Assembly: GCA_041687495.1 (NCBI GenBank)
Contig: JAWLBR010000057.1
Coordinates: 1-19,776 of the forward strand
Direction: 5' to 3'
DNA length: 19,776 bases
DNA from: JAWLBR01 sp041687495
Lineage (GTDB): Bacteria > Bacillota > Limnochordia > DTU087 > JAAYGB01
The notes below the pieces were generated by a model, which was not told the DNA's origin, ran no database searches, and worked only from the letters and a program-made list of their open reading frames with translations. The position numbers were made by a program, and so were the translations under genes. Positions 6,918-14,359 of this stretch are shown one piece after another. Each line of letters starts with the position of its first letter. Positions within the stretch are counted from its first letter, which is position 1.

Positions 6918-8012
6918 ATGGCAGAGAAAATCAGAATTGGTATTATCGGTACAGGTGGAATCGCTCGGGCATATGCGCGAGCTTACCACGATATCCCGGA
7001 AGCCGAGGTCGTCGGGTTATGTGACATCATTCCAGGAAAGGCCGATGCCTATGCAGAAGCTCAGGGCTTTCCCCAAGCAAAGACCTATGTTCGCTATCAA
7101 GATATGATCGAAGAGCTGGAGTTGGACGCCGTCAGTGTCTCAACACCGAACCTGGCGCACGCATTCATTTCCATCGATTGCCTCAAGGCTGGACTTCACG
7201 TCCTGTGCGAAAAACCGATGAGTGTAACCTTGGACGACGCTGTTGCGATGGCCAAAGCCGCTAAGGCGTCAGAACGGATCCTGTCCATCGGTTTTCAGCC
7301 TCGGTATGACCCGAACATGCAGACCATTAGGGAGTTGGTGCAATCGGGTATACTAGGCAAGATCTACTACGTGGAGACCGGGGGCGGAAGACGACGGGGA
7401 ATGCCGGGCGGTTCTTTCATTCGCAAAGATGAGGCTGGCTTTGGAGCTATTGCAGACATTGGATGCTATAGCCTCGACATGGCCCTTAATGCGTTGGGAT
7501 ACCCTAAACCACTGACCGTAACGGCCCACAAGACCGACTACTTCGGTAAATCTCCGCTCTACAATGGAGGGTGGAAACCCGAGGAGTTCCAGGTTGAGGA
7601 CTTTGGCACCGCCTTTATTCGACTAGAGAACGATATAGCTCTGTATTTCAAGATCTCCTGGGCGATGCATATGGACTCTATGGGTGCAACCTTCTTCTTG
7701 GGAACCGATGCCGGACTCAAATGCACTCCCGGGGGAACAGGAAACTGGGGGGGCGCCTGGGACGGCGGCGTTGGGTCGATCACTTTGTACCACGATCTCA
7801 AGGGTCATCAAACGCAAAGCCCGATCCCGCTGAAGGAAAGAAACTTCAATTTGTTCACTGAGAAGGTCCGCCGGTTCGTTCATGCGGTACAAAACGGTGA
7901 ACAGGCTCCAATCCCGGCAGAGCAAATTGTGCGTAACCAGGCTGTCATCGATGGGATTCTCAGGTCCAGCGAGACTGGCAAAGAAGTGGACATCGTCATT
8001 CCTGAGATTTAG
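6918..8012 (+). CDS. Gfo/Idh/MocA family NAD(P)-dependent oxidoreductase
   Basis: Soluble dehydrogenase of 364 residues with an N-terminal Rossmann fold (IGIIGTGGIARAY, residues 7-19) and the catalytic Lys in CEKPM (Glu98-Lys99-Pro100). The second catalytic region, near residues 180-190, reads ADIGCYSLD: Tyr where many relatives have His, a variant found in the xylose/glucose-fructose oxidoreductase-like branch. The start ATG has GAAGGGAG nine bases upstream; the open frame extends ten codons further up from a TTG without a ribosome binding site. The family oxidises or epimerises sugars, inositols and their derivatives. With xylose isomerase directly downstream and sugar-acid enzymes upstream, an aldose or keto-sugar substrate is likely. 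No specific substrate can be assigned. Confidence 0.93.
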   Translation: MAEKIRIGIIGTGGIARAYARAYHDIPEAEVVGLCDIIPGKADAYAEAQGFPQAKTYVRYQDMIEELELDAVSVSTPNLAHAFISIDCLKAGLHVLCEKPMSVTLDDAVAMAKAAKASERILSIGFQPRYDPNMQTIRELVQSGILGKIYYVETGGGRRRGMPGGSFIRKDEAGFGAIADIGCYSLDMALNALGYPKPLTVTAHKTDYFGKSPLYNGGWKPEEFQVEDFGTAFIRLENDIALYFKISWAMHMDSMGATFFLGTDAGLKCTPGGTGNWGGAWDGGVGSITLYHDLKGHQTQSPIPLKERNFNLFTEKVRRFVHAVQNGEQAPIPAEQIVRNQAVIDGILRSSETGKEVDIVIPEI

Positions 8013-8099
8013 CAGAAGTAGCAGGGTGGATGCTTGCCAAGGGGCAAGAACTGTGGGCCAAGCGCCCGCCCGAAAAACCAACGAAGAGGTGAGCTGAAA

Positions 8100-9419
8100 A
8101 TGGCTGAGTTTTTTCCGGAGGTCTCCAAGATTCAGTTTGAGGGGAAGGACTCTCGCAACCCGCTGGCATTCAAGTACTACAATCCCGAGGAGGTAGTAGC
8201 GGGAAAGACCATGCGGGAGCACCTGCGTTTTTCGGTAGCGTACTGGCATACCTTTACAGCAGAGGGCGTCGACCCATTTGGTACCGGAACGATGGTTCGA
8301 CCGTGGCATGGGATTGACTGCCCCATGGAGCTGGCCAAAGCCCGAGTTAAGGCCGCTTTTGAATTCATGGAGAAACTGGGAGCACCGTATTTCTGCTTTC
8401 ATGATCGCGACATCGCTCCAGAGGGAGAAACCTTGGCACAGACCAATGAGAACCTCGACGAGATTGCCAGCCTGATCAAGGAGATGATGACGAAAACCGG
8501 GATCAAGCTGCTGTGGGGAACAGCCAACCTGTTTAACCATCCCCGGTTCATGCACGGAGCAAGTACATCTCCCAATGCCGACGTCTTCGCCTACGCAGCA
8601 GCCCAAGTAAAGAAGGCACTGGAGGTCACTAAAGAGCTTGGTGGAGAAAACTATGTCTTCTGGGGTGGGCGAGAGGGTTACGAAACCCTTCTCAACACCG
8701 ACATGGGCTTAGAACTAGACAACATGGGTCGGTTCCTGCAAATGGCTGTGGATTACGCCAAACAGATAGGGTTCACTGGCCAGTTCCTAATAGAACCCAA
8801 ACCCAAAGAGCCAACCAAACACCAGTATGACTTCGATGTAGCCAGCGTACTGGCATTCCTGCGCACCTACGACCTAGACCAGTACTTCAAGCTCAACATC
8901 GAGGCCAACCACGCGACATTGGCCGGACATACATTTCAACACGAGCTGCACTTGGCTCGGGTCAACAACGCTTTGGGCAGCGTAGACGCCAACCAAGGAG
9001 ATATGCTCCTGGGATGGGATACCGACCAATTCCCAACAGATGTGTACACGACCACCATGGCCATGTACGAAATCCTCAAAGCAGGGGGCTTGGCACCGGG
9101 TGGGCTCAATTTTGACGCCAAGGTACGACGCGGTTCCTTCGAACCCATCGATCTGTTCTATGCCCACATCGCCGGGATGGATGCTTTCGCTAAAGGGCTG
9201 AAGATCGCCCAAGCTCTGCTGGATTCCGGAGAGTTGGAAGAGTTTGTTACGGAGCGATACAGCAGCTTCAAATCCGGGATTGGACAGCAAATCGTTGCTG
9301 GTGAAATGGACTTCACCAAGTTGGAGCAGTATGCTTTAGAACACGATCAAATCGTCAACACCTCTGGACGTCAGGAGATGTTGGAGTCCATCCTCAACCG
9401 CTACATCTTGGAAGTGTAG
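8100..9419 (+). CDS. xylA: Xylose isomerase (class II)
   Basis: Converts D-xylose to D-xylulose (and slowly glucose to fructose) in the cytoplasm using two divalent metals. 439 residues with the long N-terminal region of class II enzymes. Motifs: AYWHTF, CFHDRDIAPEG (catalytic His and Asp, about residues 100-105), GTANLFNHPRF, VFWGGREGYE, LIEPKPKEPTKHQYDFD, NIEANHATLAGHTFQHE, GSVDANQGD and GWDTDQFP, all with their metal ligands. The ATG is preceded by GAGGTGAG six bases upstream; codons upstream of it in frame are not protein-like. It lies 87 bases after the Gfo/Idh gene and is probably co-transcribed. No xylulokinase or pentose transporter is in the window. A terminator follows. Confidence 0.98.
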   Translation: MAEFFPEVSKIQFEGKDSRNPLAFKYYNPEEVVAGKTMREHLRFSVAYWHTFTAEGVDPFGTGTMVRPWHGIDCPMELAKARVKAAFEFMEKLGAPYFCFHDRDIAPEGETLAQTNENLDEIASLIKEMMTKTGIKLLWGTANLFNHPRFMHGASTSPNADVFAYAAAQVKKALEVTKELGGENYVFWGGREGYETLLNTDMGLELDNMGRFLQMAVDYAKQIGFTGQFLIEPKPKEPTKHQYDFDVASVLAFLRTYDLDQYFKLNIEANHATLAGHTFQHELHLARVNNALGSVDANQGDMLLGWDTDQFPTDVYTTTMAMYEILKAGGLAPGGLNFDAKVRRGSFEPIDLFYAHIAGMDAFAKGLKIAQALLDSGELEEFVTERYSSFKSGIGQQIVAGEMDFTKLEQYALEHDQIVNTSGRQEMLESILNRYILEV

Positions 9420-9426
9420 TAAAATA

Positions 9427-9457
9427 ACTGCCTCGAGACCAAGCGCCTCGGGGCAGT
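9427..9457. terminator. Bidirectional terminator between xylA and the small unknown gene
   Basis: ACTGCCTCGAG (9427-9437) pairs with CTCGGGGCAGT (9447-9457), one G-T pair, 9-base loop. On the minus strand it is followed by TTATTTT, a fair U-run for the convergent gene; on the plus strand the tail (ATGTTTCCCTTG) is weaker. Confidence 0.7.
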
Positions 9458-9487
9458 ATGTTTCCCTTGTTGTTCATTGTGCTTTCC

Positions 9488-9784
9488 TTAGCGAGTATTC
9501 AGGTACACATGCAGCGCCTCTTTGACGGCTGCCTCAACCCCGTGATCTGCCTCCACCGACATGCGATTACCAACCAACTCCCAGCGGAAACCTTCTAATC
9601 CCTGGACCTTTAGGTAGTGTTCCAAGTCATCAGGAGACTCCGTTTGAGTTAGCAAGGCCTTATCTCCAACGTAATCGCCATTGACGAACACTTGAAACCC
9701 ATCGTGGGGTATTTTAGCGCCATCCCAAACGTTCAGACCTGCACCCGGCGGAATTCCGATTTCACCAAAAGTATTGTTGATCAT
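9488..9784 (-). CDS. Small protein of unknown function, 98 residues
   Basis: I do not recognise this protein. It is a soluble, slightly acidic protein of 98 residues without Cys, signal peptide or membrane segment. The N-terminal half has short hydrophobic strands (FGEIGIPPGAGLNVWDGA, GFQVFVNGDYVG), and the C-terminal part reads like alpha helix (GVEAAVKEALHVYLNTR). It is probably real: the ATG has GGGAGGA seven bases upstream, composition is protein-like, it has its own stretch of DNA, and a terminator lies 30 bases after its stop. It is on the same strand as the PspC/toastrack genes, 129 bases after the latter, and may be read through from them; no promoter is obvious. No function can be proposed. 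Confidence 0.7.
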   Translation of the reverse strand: MINNTFGEIGIPPGAGLNVWDGAKIPHDGFQVFVNGDYVGDKALLTQTESPDDLEHYLKVQGLEGFRWELVGNRMSVEADHGVEAAVKEALHVYLNTR

Positions 9785-9913
9785 CAGTCTGTCCTCCCTG
9801 CGCCACTGTCTCGTCTGCTAGTGTTTCCCTAAGCAGAAGCCGCCATTCTGGATTCGCTCTGCGGCCGCCGGGCACCGAGGACATCCATATTGGACCCCTG
9901 GTTGGGCTCTACG

Positions 9914-10807
9914 CTAGATGGAGGAGGCTTTGTTATACCCGGTAATTACAAGCTTACCAATTCCGGTGGAAATGTTGAGGTCATACCCAAAGGAAGCTGA
10001 GCTCCAATCAGGTGACACCCATGTCTCGCCCTGTTGGACTAGATCTAAGTTGGAGATGCTTGAGGACTTGATGCCTCCGGCGAAGGTTACCCGGAGCGGC
10101 ATGTTCTTGGGCACCTGAACTTGCACCGAAGACACTCCCCCCTCCAGCATAACGTCCACCTTTCGGTCAGTGGTGCCCAGAACCAAGTCGAGTTTCCCGG
10201 CTCCGGTTTTCGCAGTCAAGCTGCTGAGCTTGATCTCCCTCAGATTGGCTGTTACGCTGCCTGCGCCGCAGTCAAGGCGAATGTCCCAAGGGATGGCACG
10301 GGAAAGCTGAAGGTCAGCCGACCATTGTGGGGAAGGACCAAAGCTGACTACTCGATTTTGCCCAGCTCGACTCGAACTCAATCGGACAATCGCGCGTCCA
10401 GCCGACACGTCGTGCTCCCAGATCGGAGCTCTGCGGCTATATACTGCGGCTTGCGCCAGTTCATCTCCCGCTGCAACTTCAATACTCCCTGCGCCAATGC
10501 TCAACTCCAGCTGCCCTTGACTGACTTCAGACTCCGCAGTCGCGGTGAAAAGCCGATGGCCAGCTGCGTCGGGCACTGATGGAGCCGCGATCGCATAGAC
10601 AAAGGCCGCAATCAGCACTAAAGGGCCTAACCAGGACAAACGTCCTCGACCAAATACCATAGTGAGCCCGATGGAGATGAAAAACACCGGCCAGATCTGC
10701 ACCAGCCGCCACCATATGTCCCAATTCAGTACTCCCAGCTTGTTGAGCAAGAGCACCAGGCCAGCGACGATGAACACCGTACCAAGCCACCGAGGATTTC
10801 GTCCCAC
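9914..10807 (-). CDS. LiaI/LiaF-like membrane protein with toastrack domain
   Basis: Protein of 297 residues with three N-terminal membrane segments (about residues 8-25, 36-53 and 57-78), containing the WWRLVQIWPVFFISIGL segment of LiaI/LiaF-like proteins, followed from about residue 95 by a beta-rich region with repeated short strands and GAGS/GAGK turns (SIGAGSIEVAAGD, CGAGSVTANL, GAGKLDLVLG), the pattern of a toastrack (DUF4097/DUF2154-like) domain. Start is GTG, one base after the PspC gene stop, with GGAGGT overlapping the end of that gene; the two are translated together. Relatives sense or signal cell-envelope stress (LiaF, PspC-linked toastrack systems). No histidine kinase or response regulator is adjacent, so a direct role in Lia signalling is only inferred. 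Confidence 0.85.
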   Translation of the reverse strand: MGRNPRWLGTVFIVAGLVLLLNKLGVLNWDIWWRLVQIWPVFFISIGLTMVFGRGRLSWLGPLVLIAAFVYAIAAPSVPDAAGHRLFTATAESEVSQGQLELSIGAGSIEVAAGDELAQAAVYSRRAPIWEHDVSAGRAIVRLSSSRAGQNRVVSFGPSPQWSADLQLSRAIPWDIRLDCGAGSVTANLREIKLSSLTAKTGAGKLDLVLGTTDRKVDVMLEGGVSSVQVQVPKNMPLRVTFAGGIKSSSISNLDLVQQGETWVSPDWSSASFGYDLNISTGIGKLVITGYNKASSI

Positions 10808-10808
10808 C

Positions 10809-11282
10809 TTATCGACCTCCCCGTTCTGTCCGTCGGCTGAGAAGAAAAATCCCCAACCCGATGAGGGCCACCGGCCAGATCAGGTCGGTGTTCACCCAAT
10901 GGGGCATAAGTTCTTCACCGAAAAAAACCAGTCCCAAAATGATGAGAATGCCACCTGTCAGCTTTCGCCTTTGCTCTGCTGTGGCGGAGGTGCTTGTTTG
11001 AGACCGGCTGCTTGGCCTGCGCATCGCATCCTCTTCGCCTCCGGAGTCGCCCTCTGGCAACGCTGGGAGCGAAGTGTCATCGCCAAGGTGCTGCCATTCC
11101 GGTTCTTCCGGAATAATCACCCAAGCCAGGATATACAAGAGCAGGCCAGACCCACCGAGAAAGAACATAGCCGCCCAGGCCAACCGAATCAGAACAGCAT
11201 CCACGCCGAGGTGTTCTCCCAAGCCACCGGCAACTCCAGCAATGACCCGATCCGCACGGGAACGGTAGAGCTTATCTGCCAC
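10809..11282 (-). CDS. PspC domain membrane protein
   Basis: Membrane protein of 157 residues. The N terminus is a PspC domain: KLYRSRADRVIAGVAGGLGEHLGVDAVLIRLAW, then a hydrophobic segment and YILAWVIIPEEP (residues about 3-62). A polar linker rich in Ser, Thr and acidic residues follows (65-105), then two short hydrophobic segments with LTGGILIILGLVFFGEELMP and LIWPVALIGLGIFLL, similar to LiaI-type segments. I chose the GTG at 11282 because AAGGAG lies ten bases upstream and PspC proteins begin at this point; the frame stays open to 11387 without support. PspC proteins take part in envelope-stress responses. It heads a two- or three-gene unit with the toastrack protein and perhaps the small unknown gene, and is divergent from splB. 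Confidence 0.87.
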   Translation of the reverse strand: MADKLYRSRADRVIAGVAGGLGEHLGVDAVLIRLAWAAMFFLGGSGLLLYILAWVIIPEEPEWQHLGDDTSLPALPEGDSGGEEDAMRRPSSRSQTSTSATAEQRRKLTGGILIILGLVFFGEELMPHWVNTDLIWPVALIGLGIFLLSRRTERGGR

Positions 11283-11330
11283 CTGCCATACACTCCTTCC
11301 ATGGTTCAATTGTGATGAATCTGCATCTTC

Positions 11331-11358
11331 ATAATACCATGTTTTGGGAACCTGTGAA
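11331..11358 (-). promoter_or_regulatory. Sigma-A type promoter for the PspC-toastrack operon
   Basis: On the minus strand, TTCACA (11358-11353) as -35 box, 16 bases spacer and TATTAT (11336-11331) as -10 box, one mismatch each from consensus. About 49 bases separate the -10 box from the GTG start. It faces away from splB. Confidence 0.6.
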
Positions 11359-11422
11359 TACCCAATCCGCCGACGCACTGTAGGCAATGTGGGACACGCT
11401 ACTGGTAATCGAGGTGATCACA

Positions 11423-12451
11423 ATGATATCTTCTTTTGTGCCCAAGCGGGTGTACTTTGAACCCGCAGCCTTGGATTACCCTTTGGGCGTTAGATTGAAA
11501 GAGTTATTCTCAAGGATGGGAATTGAGATAAGGGAAACTTCGTCCCACAATCGAGTCACTGGGATTCCAGGCAGCACACCGCAGGAGGCATATGCTGAGG
11601 GCAAACGGACCCTAGTTGTTGGGGTGAGGCGCAGCGGAGAGTTTCAAACGTGCAAACCATCGGCCCACTATCAACTACCGCTGGTGACGAGCTGCCCAGG
11701 CAAGTGTCAATACTGCTACTTAGCCACAAATATGGGAAAGAAACCATATGTTAGAGTCTATGTGAACGTCGATGAGGTCTTGACCAGGGCTAAGGAGTAC
11801 ATGCTGGCACGAGCGCCAGAGACAACCCTCTTTGAGGGAGCTGCCACATCGGATCCAATTCCGGTGGAGCCATACACCCATGCACTGCGCAGTGCCATTG
11901 AGTTCTTTGCGGACCAGGAACTCGGCCGGTTTCGGTTCGTCACCAAGTTTACGGAAGTTGACACTCTGCTGGGTGCGCAGCATAAGGGCCGAACTGAGAT
12001 CCGTTTCAGTCTCAACTGCAATCCAGTGATCCGCAAGTACGAACACGGCACTCCAAATCTTGAGGCTAGGGTCGAGGCCGCTTCCAAGGTAGCTGCAGCG
12101 GGCTACCCAATCGGCTTTCTCATCGCACCCATTATCTTGCTGGAAGGGTGGCAGGAAGAGTACCGCACCTTGTTGGAAACGCTGGCGGACAAGATCTCTG
12201 AGCAAGACCCAAACCAGCTCAGTTTCGAGCTTATCACCCACAGGTTTACGCCACGGGCAAAGAAGCTCATCACCAAGGTCTTTCCAAATACTGATCTAGA
12301 CATGGACGAATCTAAACGTAAGTTCAAGTACGGTCAGTTCGGCTACGGAAAGTACGTCTACCCAGACGACTCAAAAGACGCTGCTCGGGAGTATTTCAAG
12401 GGGCTGCTAGCCCGCCATTTTCCCGGGGCTGAAGTTAAGTATTTTGTCTAG
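11423..12451 (+). CDS. splB: Spore photoproduct lyase (radical SAM)
   Basis: Radical SAM enzyme that reverses the spore photoproduct thymine dimer during germination. 342 residues, the family's usual size. The [4Fe-4S] motif is CPGKCQYC (Cys91, Cys95, Cys98), with Tyr97 and Tyr99, followed by KPYVRVYVNVDE, GRFRFVTKF and ELITHRFTPRAKKLI, ending with FPGAEVKYF. The ATG at 11423 has GAGGTGA five bases upstream; an earlier ATG at 11387 has no such site. Odd point: residue 141 is Ala (FEGAATSD), where B. subtilis SplB has the hydrogen-donor Cys141 in the same alignment position. Other Cys are only 77 and 199. The stop overlaps a GTG by one base and the next gene encodes a spore DNA-binding protein. 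A TGAATA at 11355 resembles a forespore sigma -35 box, but I see no good -10 box. Confidence 0.96.
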   Translation: MISSFVPKRVYFEPAALDYPLGVRLKELFSRMGIEIRETSSHNRVTGIPGSTPQEAYAEGKRTLVVGVRRSGEFQTCKPSAHYQLPLVTSCPGKCQYCYLATNMGKKPYVRVYVNVDEVLTRAKEYMLARAPETTLFEGAATSDPIPVEPYTHALRSAIEFFADQELGRFRFVTKFTEVDTLLGAQHKGRTEIRFSLNCNPVIRKYEHGTPNLEARVEAASKVAAAGYPIGFLIAPIILLEGWQEEYRTLLETLADKISEQDPNQLSFELITHRFTPRAKKLITKVFPNTDLDMDESKRKFKYGQFGYGKYVYPDDSKDAAREYFKGLLARHFPGAEVKYFV

Positions 12452-12483
12452 TGGGGAATAACAAACATGGGAGTGATGTTCAA

Positions 12484-12672
12484 ATGCCTAGACGGCGTGG
12501 GGTCATGTCGGAACGCCTGAAATATGAACTAGCTCAAGAGCTTGGTTTCTATGACAGGGTGAAAGACGGTGACTGGGGTAACATCACAACCAGGGAAGCG
12601 GGGTCCATGGTTCGGGCAGCCATTGAACGGGCCGAACGAATGATGGCGGAAAACACCCCGCATCTGCAATAA
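12484..12672 (+). CDS. sspF: Small acid-soluble spore protein, SspF-like (alpha/beta type)
   Basis: DNA-binding protein of 62 residues packed on the chromosome of dormant spores, protecting it from UV and other damage. It begins MPRRRGVMSERLKYELAQ, very close to what I remember of B. subtilis SspF (MGRRRGVMSDEFKYELAK), and continues with LGFYDRVKDGDWGNITTRE and AGSMVRAAIERAERMM, matching the conserved alpha/beta SASP core, with WGNIT and GSMV the family signatures. ATG at 12484 is chosen because of this match and the GGGAGTGAT just upstream; a GTG at 12451 overlapping the splB stop would add eleven unlikely residues. Following splB by 32 bases, it probably shares its forespore transcript: one gene shapes spore DNA so that UV yields spore photoproduct, the other repairs it. 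Confidence 0.93.
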   Translation: MPRRRGVMSERLKYELAQELGFYDRVKDGDWGNITTREAGSMVRAAIERAERMMAENTPHLQ

Positions 12673-12876
12673 GGGACGGGCACGTCCCGTCCCTCCTACC
12701 AGACGAGTTGGTTGGCCCACAGCTTTTGCCGGTGGATGGAGGATTTCTCCATCCGAGCCGAGAAAACCACTCAAGGCAGGGGAAGACTGATGGGTCGGTG
12801 GAAGATATAGCTTTTTCAGGTACATAACAACAGCAAGGATCGTTTTTCGAATGATAGGGAATGGAGAGGGTTAGGT
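12673..12876 (+). other. Intergenic region with two hairpins before gnd
   Basis: GGGACGGG (12673-12680) pairs with CCCGTCCC (12686-12693) directly after the sspF stop; no U-run follows, so termination is uncertain. A second hairpin GGATGGAG (12734-12741) with CTCCATCC (12747-12754) lies in the gnd leader. I recognise no riboswitch and no clear promoter. A GGAGAGGG at 12863-12870 is the gnd ribosome binding site. Confidence 0.45.
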
Positions 12877-14289
12877 ATGGCAGCAAAAGCAGATATTGGT
12901 CTGATTGGATTGGCCGTTATGGGGCAGAACCTGGCACTGAACATGATGAACCATGGCTACACAGTGGCAGTGTTTAACCGCAGTCCAGAAACAACAGAGC
13001 GGTTTGTCACCGGTCCCGCCGCTGGTAAGAGCGTGATCAAAGCTACTACACTGCAGGAGCTAGTTGACGCAGTAGCTCGGCCTCGGAAGATAATGCTCAT
13101 GGTCAAAGCTGGTGCGCCGGTAGACTCGGTGATCGACCAGTTGGCTCCACTACTCGACCAAGGCGACCTCATCATTGATGGAGGCAACTCTTACTTCAAA
13201 GACTCCATCCGGAGAGGCCACGGCCTTGAAGGGAAGGGGATTCTCTTTATGGGTGCCGGGGTCTCCGGTGGGGAAGAGGGAGCCCTAAAAGGGCCCAGCA
13301 TCATGCCTGGTGGGCCTAACAAGGCTTGGGAAATGGTCGGCAAGATCCTCGTGGATATCTCGGCTAAAGTCGCAGGCGACGTACCGTGCTGCACCTATCT
13401 AGGCACCGATGGAGTTGGCCACTTTGTCAAGATGGTACACAACGGCATCGAGTACGGAGATATGCAGTTGATCACGGAAGCTTACTACCTGATGCAAGAG
13501 CTATTGGGAATGTCCGCTGACGAGATGGCCAAGGTCTTTACTGAGTGGAACTCCGCCGAGCTGGAGTCCTATCTCATCGAAATCACCGCCGACATCCTTA
13601 GCCGTAAGGATCCAGAGTCAGGGAAGCCCCTGGTCGACATTATTCTCGATGAAGCTGGCCAAAAGGGCACCGGCAAATGGACCTCGCAGGAAGCTTTAGA
13701 CCTGGGAGTACCAGCTCCCACCATCAGTGAAGCAGTTTCTGCTCGCTTTATCTCCGCTATCAAGGCTGAGCGGATGGCGGCCGCATCGGTACTGCCGGGT
13801 CCCGAAGCCAAATACAGTGGGGATCCCCAAGAACTGATTAGTGCAATTAGAGATGCTCTGTACGCCTCAAAGATCTGCTCGTACGCCCAAGGGTTTGCTC
13901 TGATGCGGCAGGCAGCCAAGGAGTACAACTGGAACCTGGACTTTGGGGAGATCGCCCTAATCTGGAGAGGCGGCTGCATCATCCGAGCTCAGTTCCTCAA
14001 CCGCATCAAGGAAGCCTATGAGCGTGATGCTGACCTGGCCAATTTGCTGTTGGATCCCTACTTCAAAGAGGCCGTCGCCAAAGGGCAGAAGGGTTGGCGT
14101 CGGGTAGTCAGTTTGGCGGCCGAGCACGGTATTCCTGTTCCGGGCTTTAGCTCGTCCCTCGGTTACTATGATTCATATCGCCGGGCACAGCTACCAGCAA
14201 ACCTTCTTCAGGCTCAGCGGGACTACTTCGGTGCCCACACGTACCGCCGAATAGACAAGGAAGGTGACTTCCACACCGAGTGGGTGTAG
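12877..14289 (+). CDS. gnd: 6-phosphogluconate dehydrogenase (decarboxylating)
   Basis: Oxidative pentose phosphate pathway enzyme: 6-phosphogluconate plus NAD(P)+ to ribulose 5-phosphate, CO2 and NAD(P)H. 470 residues, full length of the long (GndA-type) form. Motifs: IGLIGLAVMGQNLALNM (nucleotide binding, residues 7-23), FNRSPETTERF, DGGNSYFKDS, GAGVSGGEEGALKGPSIMPGG, HFVKMVHNGIEYGDMQLI with the catalytic Lys, GTGKWTSQEA, IWRGGCIIRAQFLNRI and the C-terminal YRRIDKEGDFHTEW. The Asn-Arg-Ser after the second strand of the Rossmann fold fits NADP preference. The ATG has GGAGAGGG six bases upstream. It stands alone, with a terminator shared with the convergent ABC transporter operon. It fits with xylose isomerase in pentose metabolism, but the two are not in one operon. 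Confidence 0.98.
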   Translation: MAAKADIGLIGLAVMGQNLALNMMNHGYTVAVFNRSPETTERFVTGPAAGKSVIKATTLQELVDAVARPRKIMLMVKAGAPVDSVIDQLAPLLDQGDLIIDGGNSYFKDSIRRGHGLEGKGILFMGAGVSGGEEGALKGPSIMPGGPNKAWEMVGKILVDISAKVAGDVPCCTYLGTDGVGHFVKMVHNGIEYGDMQLITEAYYLMQELLGMSADEMAKVFTEWNSAELESYLIEITADILSRKDPESGKPLVDIILDEAGQKGTGKWTSQEALDLGVPAPTISEAVSARFISAIKAERMAAASVLPGPEAKYSGDPQELISAIRDALYASKICSYAQGFALMRQAAKEYNWNLDFGEIALIWRGGCIIRAQFLNRIKEAYERDADLANLLLDPYFKEAVAKGQKGWRRVVSLAAEHGIPVPGFSSSLGYYDSYRRAQLPANLLQAQRDYFGAHTYRRIDKEGDFHTEWV

Positions 14290-14323
14290 AGGAACACCTA
14301 GGCAAAATCTCCAGCATGTGCAA

Positions 14324-14359
14324 AAAGCACCTCGTGGCTCACACACCACGGGGTGCTTT
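14324..14359. terminator. Bidirectional terminator between gnd and btuD
   Basis: AAAGCACCTCGTGG (14324-14337) pairs with CCACGGGGTGCTTT (14346-14359), 14 pairs with one G-T, 8-base loop. TTT ends the right arm on the plus strand and TTTTT ends it on the minus strand. The hairpin overlaps the last codons of the minus-strand ATPase gene. Confidence 0.85.

Noticed and set aside
7623..8606. Long minus-strand open frame of 327 codons opposite the Gfo/Idh and xylA genes
   Set aside because: Spans two well-supported genes and their intergenic region on the other strand; no recognisable motif; a shadow frame.
10121..11315. Plus-strand open frames opposite the toastrack and PspC genes
   Set aside because: Antisense shadows of genes with clear domains, translational coupling and a promoter on the minus strand.
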